From contig NW_027478385.1 of assembly GCF_051014685.1 (NCBI RefSeq), forward strand, positions 806,001 through 870,000: a DNA stretch of 64,000 nt, in the 5' to 3' direction. Shown here piece by piece: positions 1-9,912 of the stretch. Source of the DNA: Ptiloglossa arizonensis. Its lineage: Eukaryota > Arthropoda > Insecta > Hymenoptera > Colletidae. Below the pieces are notes generated by a model. That model was given only the letters and a program-made list of their open reading frames with translations. It made no database searches and had not been told where the DNA came from. The number at the start of each line of letters is the position of its first letter. The first letter of the stretch is position 1. Position numbers and translations under genes: made by a program.

Positions 1-177
1 TTGAGAAACTATCAAAATTTTCGCAAATCTGATACTCGAAACCAATAACTACAATGGCCTAGGGGGGAAATACAGACACCATTCTAATCGGGCGAGTTTC
101 TACTTTCAGATGCAACAGGAATTTCTGGAGTTCGTCAATCCGTTCGCGAGATATGGAAGTTTGAAGTTAACGAATGT
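1..177 (+). repeat. Monomer type m1 (reference copy)
   Basis: Diagnostic marks: gagaaactatc, tacagacacc followed by attctaatcggg, ctggag where other types have the XhoI-like ctcgag, and a tail reading gttaacgaatg. It is rare in domain I: I see full copies only near 1, 4,426, 5,665 and 28,144. In between its tail survives only in m5/m1 chimeras. It reappears in domain III at 39,634 and 41,758. Confidence 0.85.
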
Positions 178-354
178 TTGAGAAACCATCAAAATTTTCG
201 CAAGTCTGATACACGAAACCAATAACTACAAAGGCCTGGGGGAAAAACACACATATCTTTGTAATCGGGCGAGTTTCTACTTTCAGATGCAACAGGAATT
301 TCTCGAGTTCGTCAATCCGTTCGCGAGATATGGGAGTTTGAACTTAAGGAATGC
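178..354 (+). repeat. Monomer type m2 (reference copy)
   Basis: Diagnostic marks: gatacacgaaacc, ggcctggggg (which loses the CCTAGG site) and aacacacatatcttt, with a tail gaacttaaggaatgc. A sub-variant carrying gcaataggaa (C to T in the conserved gcaacagg) marks copies at 12,568, 18,586, 21,949, 25,843 and 28,321 and shows they descend from one altered monomer. Confidence 0.85.
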
Positions 355-531
355 TTGAGAAACCATCAAAATTTTCGCAACTCTGATGCTAGAAACGAAT
401 AACTGAAACGGCCTAGGGGAAAAGTACACACACTATTGTAATCGGGCGAGTTTCTACTTTCAGATGCAACAGGAACTTCTCGATTTCGTCAATCCGTTCG
501 CGAGAAATGGGAGTTTGAAGTTAAGGAATGG
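355..531 (+). repeat. Monomer type m3 (reference copy)
   Basis: Diagnostic marks: caactctgatgctag, aacgaataactgaaa, ggaacttctcgatttcg (no CTCGAG) and gcgagaaatggg. Two subtypes exist. m3 has aaacggcc with cacactattg; m3' has aaatggcc with cacaccattg and usually tttcgacaatcc. m3' first appears at 1,417 and becomes the commoner form in the middle of domain I. Confidence 0.85.
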
Positions 532-708
532 TTGAGAAACTATCAAAATTTTCGCAAGTCTGATACTCGAAACCAATAACTACAATGGCCTTGGGGGAAA
601 ATACACATACCTTTATAATCGGGCGAGTTTCCACTTTCAGATGCAACAGGAATTTCTCGAGTTCGTCAATCCGTTCGCGAGATATGGGAGTTTGAAGTTA
701 AGGAATGG
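532..708 (+). repeat. Monomer type m4 (reference copy)
   Basis: Diagnostic marks: gagaaactatc, actacaatggcc, ggggaaaatacac and a ttccacttt core. In m4 the block reads ccttggggg with tttataatcgg; in m4' it reads cctaggggg with tttgtaatcgg. Sub-variants include gggcgtgtttcc (13,984 and later copies) and gatgcatcagg (13,453; 15,577; 19,471). Both are useful markers for tracing which block was copied. Confidence 0.85.
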
Positions 709-885
709 TTGAGAAACCATCGAAATTTTCGCGATTCTGATACGAGAAATCTATAACTGGAGTGACCTAGAGTAAAAGTACACACACCATTGTAATCGTG
801 CGAGTTTCTGCTTTCAGATGCAACAGGAATTTCTCGAGTTCGTCAATCCGTTCTCGAAATATGGGAGTTTGAAATTAAGGAATGC
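709..885 (+). repeat. Monomer type m5 (reference copy)
   Basis: This is the most diverged type: atcgaaattttcgcgattctg, gatacgagaaatctata, ggagtgacctagagtaaaag and aatcgtgcgag with ttctgcttt. Its second half reads ccgttctcgag where other types have ccgttcgcgag, so the TCGCGA palindrome is replaced by a second CTCGAG. A subtype with gagaaaccttcg (m5') occurs at 5,134, 11,329, 12,391, 17,347, 18,409, 21,772 and 25,666 and in domain III. Confidence 0.85.
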
Positions 886-1062
886 TTGAGAAACCATCAA
901 AATTTTCGCCAGCCTGATACTCGAAACCAATAGCTACAAAGGCCTAGGGGAAAAATGCACATACCTTTGAAATCGGGCGAGTTTCCACTTTCAGATGCAA
1001 CAGGAATTTCTCGAGTGCGTCATTCCGTTCGCGAGATATGGGAGTTTGAAATTAAGGAATGG
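886..1062 (+). repeat. Monomer type m6 (reference copy)
   Basis: Diagnostic marks: ttttcgccagcctg, aaccaatagct, aaaaatgcacatacc, tttgaaatcggg and gagtgcgtcattccg, with tail gaaattaagg. A sub-variant with ctacgaagg and caaacgcaac (27,613, 46,006 and its two triplication copies) links the end of domain I to the end of domain III. Confidence 0.85.
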
Positions 1063-1239
1063 TTGAGAAACCATCAAAATTTTCGCAAGTCTGATACGCG
1101 AAACCAATAACTACCAAGGCCTAGGGGAAAAATACACATACCTTTGTAATCGGGAGGATTTCCACTCTCAGATGCAACAGGAATTTCTCGAGTTCGTCAA
1201 TCCGTTCGCGAGATATGGGAGTTTGAAGTTTAGGAATGG
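1063..1239 (+). repeat. Example 177-bp monomer showing the general layout
   Basis: I start each monomer at ttgagaaac, an arbitrary but unambiguous phase. In order, the parts are: an A4T4 tract (aaaatttt) at monomer positions 14-21; a variable segment with tctgatac and aaccaataact; the ggcctagggg block near 57-65; a cacac/acata run; ttgtaatcggg near 82-92; the conserved core ttcagatgcaacagg; atttctcgag; then gttcgtcaatccgttcgcgag with its dyad; and a purine-rich tail gggagtttgaagttaagg. A hand count on a consensus gives 73 G+C in 177 bases and 9 CpG. This copy is type m7, which differs from the general form by an aatcgggaggatt segment and ctctcag in place of ctttcag. Confidence 0.9.
1063..1239 (+). 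repeat. Monomer type m7 (reference copy)
   Basis: Diagnostic marks: gatacgcgaaacc, actaccaagg, aatcgggaggattt and ctctcagatg. It nearly always sits between m6 and m8. A sub-variant with gcaagactgatac occurs at 11,683 and 17,701, exactly 34 monomers apart, and is one of the tags for the 6,018-bp duplication. Confidence 0.85.
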
Positions 1240-1416
1240 TTGAGAAACCGTCAACATTTTCGCAAGTCTGATACTCGAAACCAATAACTGGAATGGCCTA
1301 GGAGAAAAGTACACACACCATTGTAATCGCGCATGTTTCTACTTTCAGATGCAACAGGAATTTCTCGAGTTCGTCAATGCGTTCGCGAGAAATGGGAGTT
1401 TGAAGTTAAGGAATGC
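1240..1416 (+). repeat. Monomer type m8 (reference copy)
   Basis: Diagnostic marks: atcaacatttt, which breaks the A4T4 tract found in most other types; ctggaatggcctagg followed by agaaaag; aatcgcgcatgttt; and gtcaatgcgttcgcgagaaat. The last change completes an 8-bp inverted repeat (1,360-1,367 and 1,386-1,393). A sub-variant with gatacgcg (13,630; 15,754; 19,648; 23,542; 26,905) marks one copied block. Confidence 0.85.
1360..1393. other. Dyad-symmetric core in m8 (8-bp arms, 18-base loop)
   Basis: Arms atttctcg (1,360-1,367) and cgagaaat (1,386-1,393) are perfect reverse complements. Other monomers keep the central five pairs (tctcg with cgaga) but have gatat instead of gaaat, or cttctcg on the left (m3). 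The dyad is therefore present at the same place in nearly every monomer but strongest in m8. Dyad symmetry has been reported as a recurring property of centromeric satellites that lack CENP-B boxes. A role here is inference. Confidence 0.6.
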
Positions 1417-3717
1417 TTGAGAAACCATCAAAATTTTCGCAACTCTGATGCTAGAAACGAATAACTGAAATGGCCTAGGGGAAAAGTACACACACCATTG
1501 TAATCGGGCGAGTTTCTACTTTCAGATGCAACAGGAACTTCTCGATTTCGACAATCCGTTCGCGAGAAATGGGAGTTTGAAGTTAAGGAATGGTTGAGAA
1601 ACTATCAAAATTTTCGCAAGTCTGATACTCGAAACCAATAACTACAATGGCCTAGGGGGAAAATACACATACCTTTGTAATCGGGCGAGTTTCCACTTTC
1701 AGATGCAACAGGAATTTCTCGAGTTCGTCAATCCGTTCGCGAGATATGGGAGTTTGAAGTTAAGGAATGGTTGAGAAACCATCAACATTTTCGCAAGTCT
1801 GATACTCGAAACCAATAACTGGAATGGCCTAGGAGAAAAGTACACACACCATTGTAATCGCGCATGTTTCTACTTTCAGATGCAACAGGAATTTCTCGAG
1901 TTCGTCAATGCGTTCGCGAGATATGGGAGTTTGAACTTAAGGAATGCTTGAGAAACCATCAAAATTTTCGCAACTCTGATGCTAGAAACGAATAACTGAA
2001 ACGGCCTAGGGGAAAAGTACACACACTATTGTAATCGGGCGAGTTTCTACTTTCAGATGCAACAGGAACTTCTCGATTTCGTCAATCCGTTCGCGAGAAA
2101 TGGGAGTTTGAAGTTAAGGAATGGTTGAGAAACTATCAAAATTTTCGCAAGTCTGATACTCGAAACCAATAACTAAAATGGCCTTGGGGGAAAATACACA
2201 TACCTTTATAATCGGGCGAGTTTCCACTTTCAGATGCAACAGGAATTTCTCGAGTTCGTCAATCCGTTCGCGAGATATGGGAGTTTGAAGTTAAGGAATG
2301 GTTGAGAAACCATCGAAATTTTCGCGATTCTGATACGAGAAATCTATAACTGGAGTGACCTAGAGTAAAAGTACACACACCATTGTAATCGTGCGAGTTT
2401 CTGCTTTCAGATGCAACATGAATTTCTCGAGTTCGTCAATCCGTTCTCGAGATATGGGAGTTTGAAATTAAGGAATGCTTGAGAAACCATCAAAATTTTC
2501 GCCAGCCTGATACTCGAAACCAATAGCTACAAAGGCCTAGGGGAAAAATGCACATACCTTTGAAATCGGGCGAGTTTCCACTTTCAGATGCAACAGGAAT
2601 TTCTCGAGTGCGTCATTCCGTTCGCGAGATATGGGAGTTTGAAATTAAGGAATGGTTGAGAAACCATCAAAATTTTCGCAAGTCTGATACGCGAAACCAA
2701 TAACTACCAAGGCCTAGGGGAAAAATACACATACCTTTGTAATCGGGAGGATTTCCACTCTCAGATGCAACAGGAATTTCTCGAGTTCGTCAATCCGTTC
2801 GCGAGATATGGGAGTTTGAAGTTAAGGAATGGTTGAGAAACCATCAACATTTTCGCAAGTCTGATACTCGAAACCAATAACTGGAATGGCCTAGGAGAAA
2901 AGTACACACACCATTGTAATCGCGCATGTTTCTACTTTCAGATGCAACAGGAATTTCTCGAGTTCGTCAATGCGTTCGCGAGAAATGGGAGTTTGAAGTT
3001 AAGGAATGGTTGAGAAACGTTCGAAATTTTCGCGATTCTGATACGAGAAATCTATAACTGGAGTGACCTAGAGTAAAAGTACACACACCATTGTAATCGT
3101 GCGAGTTTCTGCTTTCAGATGCAACAGGAATTTCTCGAGTTCGTCAATCCGTTCTCGAGATATGGGAGTTTGAAATTAAGGAATGCTTGAGAAACCATCA
3201 AAATTTTCGCCAGCCTGATACTCGAAACCAATAGCTACAAAGGCCTAGGGGAAAAATGCACATACCTTTGAAATCGGGCGAGTTTCCACTTTCAAATGCA
3301 ACAGGAATTTCTCGAGTGGGTCATTCCGTTCGCGAGATATGGGAGTTTGAAATTAAGGAATGGTTGAGAAACCATCAAAATTTTCGCAAGTCTGATACAC
3401 GAAACCAATTACTACAAAGGCCTGGGGGAAAAACGCACATATCTTAGTAATCGGGCTAGTTTCTACTTTCAGATGCAACAGGAATTTCTCGAGTTCGTCA
3501 ATCCGTTCGCGAGATATGGGAGTTTGAACTTAAGGAATGCTTGAGAAACCATCAAAATATTCGAAACTCTGATGCTAGAAACGAATAACTGAAACGGCCT
3601 AGGGGAAAAGTACACACACCATTGTAATCGGGCGAGTTTCTACTTTCAGATGCAACAGGAACTTCTCGATTTCGTCAATCCGTTCGCGAGAAATGGGAGT
3701 TTGAAGTTAAGGAATGG

Positions 3718-3894
3718 TTGAGAAACTATCAAAATTTTCGCAAGTCTGATACTCGAAACCAATAACTACAATGGCCTAGGGGGAAAATACACATACCTTT
3801 GTAATCGGGCGAGTTTCCACTTTCAGATGCAACAGGAATTTCTCGAGTTCGTCAATCCGTTCTCGAGATATGGGAGTTTGAAATTAAGGAATGC
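3718..3894 (+). repeat. Chimeric monomer m4'/m5
   Basis: It begins as m4' (actacaatggcc, cctaggggg, ttccacttt) and ends as m5 (ccgttctcgag, gaaattaagg), and is followed by m6 as an m5 would be. The switch lies between the ttccacttt core and the ccgttctcg motif, in sequence shared by both types. Length stays 177 bp, so the exchange was in register and removed a whole number of monomers. Confidence 0.82.
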
Positions 3895-5133
3895 TTGAGA
3901 AACCATCAAAATTTTCGCCAGCCTGATACTCGAAACCAATAGCTACAAAGGCCTAGGGGAAAAATGCACATACCTTTGAAATCGGGCGAGTTTCCACTTT
4001 CAAATGCAACAGGAATTTCTCGAGTGGGTCATTCCGTTCGCGAGATATGGGAGTTTGAAATTAAGGAATGGTTGAGAAACCATCAAAATTTTCGCAAGTC
4101 TGATACGCGAAACCAATAACTACCAAGGCCTAGGGGAAAAATACACATACCTTTGTAATCGGGAGGATTTCCACTCTCAGATGCAACAGGAATTTCTCGA
4201 GTTCGTCAATCCGTTCGCGAGATATGGGAGTTTGAAGTTAAGGAATGGTTGAGAAACCATCAACATTTTCGCAAGTCTGATACTCGAAAACAATAACTGG
4301 AATGGCCTAGGAGAAAAGTACACACACCATTGTAATCGCGCATGTTTCTACTTTCAGATGCAACAGGAATTCCTCGAGTTCGTCAATGCGTTCGCGAGAA
4401 ATGGGAGTTTGAAGTTAAGGAATGGTTGAGAAACTATCAAAATTTTCGCAAGTCTGATACTGGAAACCAATGACTACAATGGCCTAGGTGGAAAATACAG
4501 ACACCATTCTAATCGGGCGAGTTTCTACTTTCAGATGCAACAGGAATTTCTGGAGTTCGTCAATCCGTTCGCGAGATATGGGAGTTTGAAGTTAACGAAT
4601 GTTTGTGAAACCATCAAAATTTTCGCAAGTCTGATACACGAAACCAATAACTACAAAGGCCTGGGGGAAAAACACACATATCTTTGTAATCGGGCGAGTT
4701 TCTACTTTCAGATGCAACAGGAATTTCTCGAGTTCGTCAATACGTTCGCGAGATATGGGAGTTTGAACTTAAGGAATGCTTGAGAAACCATCAAAATTTT
4801 CGCAACTCTGATGCTAGAAACGAATAACTGAAATGGCCTAGGGGAAAAGTACACACACCATTGTAATCGGGCGAGTTTCTACTTTCAGATGCAACAGGAA
4901 CTTCTCGATTTCGACAATCCGTTCGCGAGAAATGGGAGTTTGAAGTTAAGGAATGGTTGAGAAACTATCAAAATTTTCGCAAGTCTGATTCTCGAAACCA
5001 ATAACTACAATGGCCTAGGGGGAAAATACACATACCTTTGTAATCGGGCGAGTTTCCACTTTCAGATGCAACAGGAATTTCTCGAGTTCGTCAATCCGTT
5101 CGCGAGATATGGGAGTTTGAAGTTAAGGAATGG

Positions 5134-5310
5134 TTGAGAAACCTTCGAAATTTTCGCGATTCTGATACGAGAAATCTATAACTGGAGTGACCTAGAGTAA
5201 AAGTACACACACCGTTGTAATCGGGCGAGTTTCCACTTTCAAATGCAACAGGAATTTCTCGAGTGCGTCATTCCGTTCGCGAGATATGGGAGTTTGAAAT
5301 TAAGGAATGG
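5134..5310 (+). repeat. Chimeric monomer m5'/m6
   Basis: The first half is m5' (gagaaaccttcg, gacctagagtaaaag). From about the ttgtaatcggg motif it continues as m6 (ttccacttt, caaatgcaac, gtgcgtcattccg), followed by m7. One monomer has in effect been deleted from the m5-m6 pair while keeping the 177-bp register. Confidence 0.82.
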
Positions 5311-5664
5311 TTGAGAAACCATCAAAATTTTCGCAAGTCTGATACGCGAAACCAATAACTACCAAGGCCTAGGGGAAAAATACACATACCTTTGTAATCG
5401 GGAGGATTTCCACTCTCAGATGCAACAGGAATTTCTCGAGTTCGTCAATCCGTTCGCGAGATATGGGAGTTTGAAGTTAAGGAATGGTTAAGAAACCATC
5501 AACATTTTCGCAAGTCTGATACTCGAAACCAATAACTGGAATGGCCTAGGAGAAAAGTACACACACCATTGTAATCGCGCATGTTTCTACTTTCAGATGC
5601 AACAGGAATTTCTCGAGTTCGTCAATGCGTTCGCGAGAAATGGGAGTTTGAAGTTAAGGAATGG

Positions 5665-8600
5665 TTGAGAAACTATCAAAATTTTCGCAAATCTGATACT
5701 CGAAACCAATAACTACAATGGCCTAGGGGGGAAATACAGACACCATTCTAATCGGGCGAGTTTCTACTTTCAGATGCAACAGGAATTTCTGGAGTTCGTC
5801 AATCCGTTCGCGAGATATGGAAGTTTGAAGTTAACGAATGTTTGAGAAACCATCAAAATTTTCGCAAGTCTGATACACGAAACCAATAACTACAAAGGCC
5901 TGGGGGAAAAACACACATATCTTTGTAATCGGGCGAGTTTCTACTTTCAGATGCAACAGGAATTTCTCGAGTTCGTCAATCCGTTCGCGAGATATGGGAG
6001 TTTGAACTTAAGGAATGCTTGAGAAACCATCAAAATTTTCGCAACTCTGATGCTAGAAACGAATAACTGAAACGGCCTAGGGGAAAAGTACACACACTAT
6101 TGTAATCGGGCGAGTTTCTACTTTCAGATGCAACAGGAACTTCTCGATTTCGTCAATCCGTTCGCGAGAAATGGGAGTTTGAAGTTAAGGAATGGTTGAG
6201 AAACTATCAAAATTTTCGCAAGTCTGATACTCGAAACCAATAACTACAATGGCCTTGGGGGAAAATACACATACCTTTATAATCGGGCGAGTTTCCACTT
6301 TCAGATGCAACAGGAATTTCTCGAGTTCGTCAATCCGTTCGCGAGATATGGGAGTTTGAAGTTAAGGAATGGTTGAGAAACCATCGAAATTTTCGCGATT
6401 CTGATACGAGAAATCTATAACTGGAGTGACCTAGAGTAAAAGTACACACACCATTGTAATCGTGCGAGTTTCTGCTTTCAGATGCAACAGGAATTTCTCG
6501 AGTTCGTCAATCCGTTCTCGAAATATGGGAGTTTGAAATTAAGGAATGCTTGAGAAACCATCAAAATTTTCGCCAGCCTGATACTCGAAACCAATAGCTA
6601 CAAAGGCCTAGGGGAAAAATGCACATACCTTTGAAATCGGGCGAGTTTCCACTTTCAGATGCAACAGGAATTTCTCGAGTGCGTCATTCCGTTCGCGAGA
6701 TATGGGAGTTTGAAATTAAGGAATGGTTGAGAAACCATCAAAATTTTCGCAAGTCTGATACGCGAAACCAATAACTACCAAGGCCTAGGGGAAAAATACA
6801 CATACCTTTGTAATCGGGAGGATTTCCACTCTCAGATGCAACAGGAATTTCTCGAGTTCGTCAATCCGTTCGCGAGATATGGGAGTTTGAAGTTTAGGAA
6901 TGGTTGAGAAACCATCAACATTTTCGCAAGTCTGATACTCGAAACCAATAACTGGAATGGCCTAGGAGAAAAGCACACACACCATTGTAATCGCGCATGT
7001 TTCTACTTTCAGATGCAACAGGAATTTCTCGAGTTCGTCAATGCGTTCGCGAGAAATGGGAGTTTGAAGTTAAGGAATGCTTGAGAAACCATCAAAATTT
7101 TCGCAACTCTGATGCTAGAAACGAATAACTGAAATGGCCTAGGGGAAAAGTACACACACCATTGTAATCGGGCGAGTTTCTACTTTCAGATGCAACAGGA
7201 ACTTCTCGATTTCGACAATCCGTTCGCGAGAAATGGGAGTTTGAAGTTAAGGAATGGTTGAGAAACTATCAAAATTTTCGCAAGTCTGATACTCGAAACC
7301 AATAACTACAATGGCCTAGGGGGAAAATACACATACCTTTGTAATCGGGCGAGTTTCCACTTTCAGATGCAACAGGAATTTCTCGAGTTCGTCAATCCGT
7401 TCGCGAGATATGGGAGTTTGAAGTTAAGGAATGGTTGAGAAACCATCAACATTTTCGCAAGTCTGATACTCGAAACCAATAACTGGAATGGCCTAGGAGA
7501 AAAGTACACACACCATTGTAATCGCGCATGTTTCTACTTTCAGATGCAACAGGAATTTCTCGAGTTCGTCAATGCGTTCGCGAGATATGGGAGTTTGAAC
7601 TTAAGGAATGCTTGAGAAACCATCAAAATTTTCGCAACTCTGATGCTAGAAACGAATAACTGAAACGGCCTAGGGGAAAAGTACACACACTATTGTAATC
7701 GGGCGAGTTTCTACTTTCAGATGCAACAGGAACTTCTCGATTTCGTCAATCCGTTCGCGAGAAATGGGAGTTTGAAGTTAAGGAATGGTTGAGAAACTAT
7801 CAAAATTTTCGCAAGTCTGATACTCGAAACCAATAACTAAAATGGCCTTGGGGGAAAATACACATACCTTTATAATCGGGCGAGTTTCCACTTTCAGATG
7901 CAACAGGAATTTCTCGAGTTCGTCAATCCGTTCGCGAGATATGGGAGTTTGAAGTTAAGGAATGGTTGAGAAACCATCGAAATTTTCGCGATTCTGATAC
8001 GAGAAATCTATAACTGGAGTGACCTAGAGTAAAAGTACACACACCATTGTAATCGTGCGAGTTTCTGCTTTCAGATGCAACATGAATTTCTCGAGTTCGT
8101 CAATCCGTTCTCGAGATATGGGAGTTTGAAATTAAGGAATGCTTGAGAAACCATCAAAATTTTCGCCAGCCTGATACTCGAAACCAATAGCTACAAAGGC
8201 CTAGGGGAAAAATGCACATACCTTTGAAATCGGGCGAGTTTCCACTTTCAGATGCAACAGGAATTTCTCGAGTGCGTCATTCCGTTCGCGAGATATGGGA
8301 GTTTGAAATTAAGGAATGGTTGAGAAACCATCAAAATTTTCGCAAGTCTGATACGCGAAACCAATAACTACCAAGGCCTAGGGGAAAAATACACATACCT
8401 TTGTAATCGGGAGGATTTCCACTCTCAGATGCAACAGGAATTTCTCGAGTTCGTCAATCCGTTCGCGAGATATGGGAGTTTGAAGTTAAGGAATGGTTGA
8501 GAAACCATCAACATTTTCGCAAGTCTGATACTCGAAACCAATAACTGGAATGGCCTAGGAGAAAAGTACACACACCATTGTAATCGCGCATGTTTCTACT

Positions 8601-8672
8601 TTCAGATGCAACAGGAATTTCTCGAGTTCGTCAATGCGTTCGCGAGAAATGGGAGTTTGAAGTTAAGGAATG
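5665..8672 (+). repeat. 5,664-bp-offset duplication, copy 2
   Basis: This is the counterpart of 1-3,008. The match stops at the right border of an m8 monomer: here m3' follows at 8,674, whereas copy 1 continues into m5 at 3,010. The breakpoint therefore lies within or next to the shared ttgaga start of the following monomer. The 2.65 kb between the copies (3,009-5,664) has a different type order and two chimeric monomers, suggesting separate later rearrangement. Confidence 0.88.
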
Positions 8673-9735
8673 CTTGAGAAACCATCAAAATTTTCGCAAC
8701 TCTGATGCTAGAAACGAATAACTGAAATGGCCTAGGGGAAAAGTACACACACCATTGTAATCGGGCGAGTTTCTACTTTCAGATGCAACAGGAACTTCTC
8801 GATTTCGACAATCCGTTCGCGTGAAATGGGAGTTTGAAGTTAAGGAATGGTTGAGAAACTATCAAAATTTTCGCAAGTCTGATACTCGAAACCAATAACT
8901 ACAATGGCCTAGGGGGAAAATACACATACCTTTGTAATCGGGCGAGTTTCCACTTTCAGATGCAACAGGAATTTCTCGAGTTCGTCAATCCGTTCGCGAG
9001 ATATGGGAGTTTGAAGTTAAGGAATGGTTGAGAAACCATCAACATTTTCGCAAGTCTGATACTCGAAACCAATAACTGGAATGGCCTAGGAGAAAAGTAC
9101 ACACACCATTGTAATCGCGCATGTTTCTACTTTCAGATGCAACAGGAATTTCTCGAGTTCGTCAATGCGTTCGCGAGAAATGGGAGTTTGAAGTTAAGGA
9201 ATGCTTGAGAAACCATCAAAATTTTCGCAACTCTGATGCTAGAAACGAATAACTGAAATGGCCTAGGGGAAAAGTACACACACCATTGTAATCGGGCGAG
9301 TTTCTACTTTCAGATGCAACAGGAACTTCTCGATTTCGACAATCCGTTCGCGAGAAATGGGAGTTTGAAGTTAAGGAATGGTTGAGAAACTATCAAAATT
9401 TTCGCAAGTCTGATACTCGAAACCAATAACTACAATGGCCTAGGGGGAAAATACACATACCTTTGTAATCGAGCGAGTTTCCACTTTCAGATGCCACAGG
9501 AATTTCTCGAGTTCGTCAATCCGTTCGCGAGATATGGGAGTTTGAAATTAAGGAATGGTTGAGAAACCATCAAAATTTTCGCAAGTCTGATACGCGAAAC
9601 CAATAACTACCAAGGCCTAGGGGAAAAATACACATACCTTTGTAATCGGGAGGATTTCCACTCTCAGATGCAACAGGAATTTCTCGAGTTCGTCAATCCG
9701 TTCGCGAGATATGGGAGTTTGAAGTTAAGGAATGG

Positions 9736-9912
9736 TTGAGAAACCATCAACATTTTCGCAAGTCTGATACTCGAAACCAATAACTGGAATGGCCTAGGAG
9801 AAAAGTACACACACCATTGTAATCGTGCGAGTTTCTGCTTTCAGATGCAACAGGAATTTCTCGAGTTCGTCAATCCGTTCTCGAGATATGGGAGTTTGAA
9901 ATTAAGGAATGC
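9736..9912 (+). repeat. Chimeric monomer m8/m5
   Basis: It starts as m8 (atcaacatttt, ctggaatggcctagg) and switches at cattgtaatcg to m5 (tgcgagtttctgc, ccgttctcgag). It is followed by m6. The junction sits in a stretch identical in both parents. This is the only m8/m5 fusion I saw, so it was not further amplified inside the window. Confidence 0.82.

Larger units (their letters stand above)
1..1416 (+). repeat. Reference copy of the 8-monomer HOR (m1-m8, 1,416 bp)
   Basis: Eight consecutive monomers, each exactly 177 bp and each recognisable by its own substitutions, occur here in the order m1 to m8. The same order recurs at 5,665-7,080. Partial runs (for example m5-m6-m7-m8) recur throughout domains I and III. 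I use this copy to name the types. The phase is arbitrary because the array is cut by the window edge. Neighbouring monomer types differ clearly, whereas copies of the same type kilobases apart are almost identical. That is the defining pattern of a higher-order repeat homogenised as a multi-monomer block. Confidence 0.9.
1..3008 (+). repeat. 5,664-bp-offset duplication, copy 1 (17 monomers)
   Basis: This stretch matches 5,665-8,672 monomer for monomer, including rare marks such as ttctcgaaatatggg, the tail gtttaggaatgg and gcaacatgaat. I noticed only two differences: G versus A at about 1,250/6,914, and T versus C in the aaaagtacac segment near 1,307/6,971. The match probably continues left of the window. 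The offset is exactly 32 monomers. Confidence 0.88.

Noticed and set aside
3256..4783. Short plus-strand open frames of 63 and 82 codons
   Set aside because: Each is a monomer-length frame produced where a usual stop codon is changed. They overlap the satellite completely and have no independent support.
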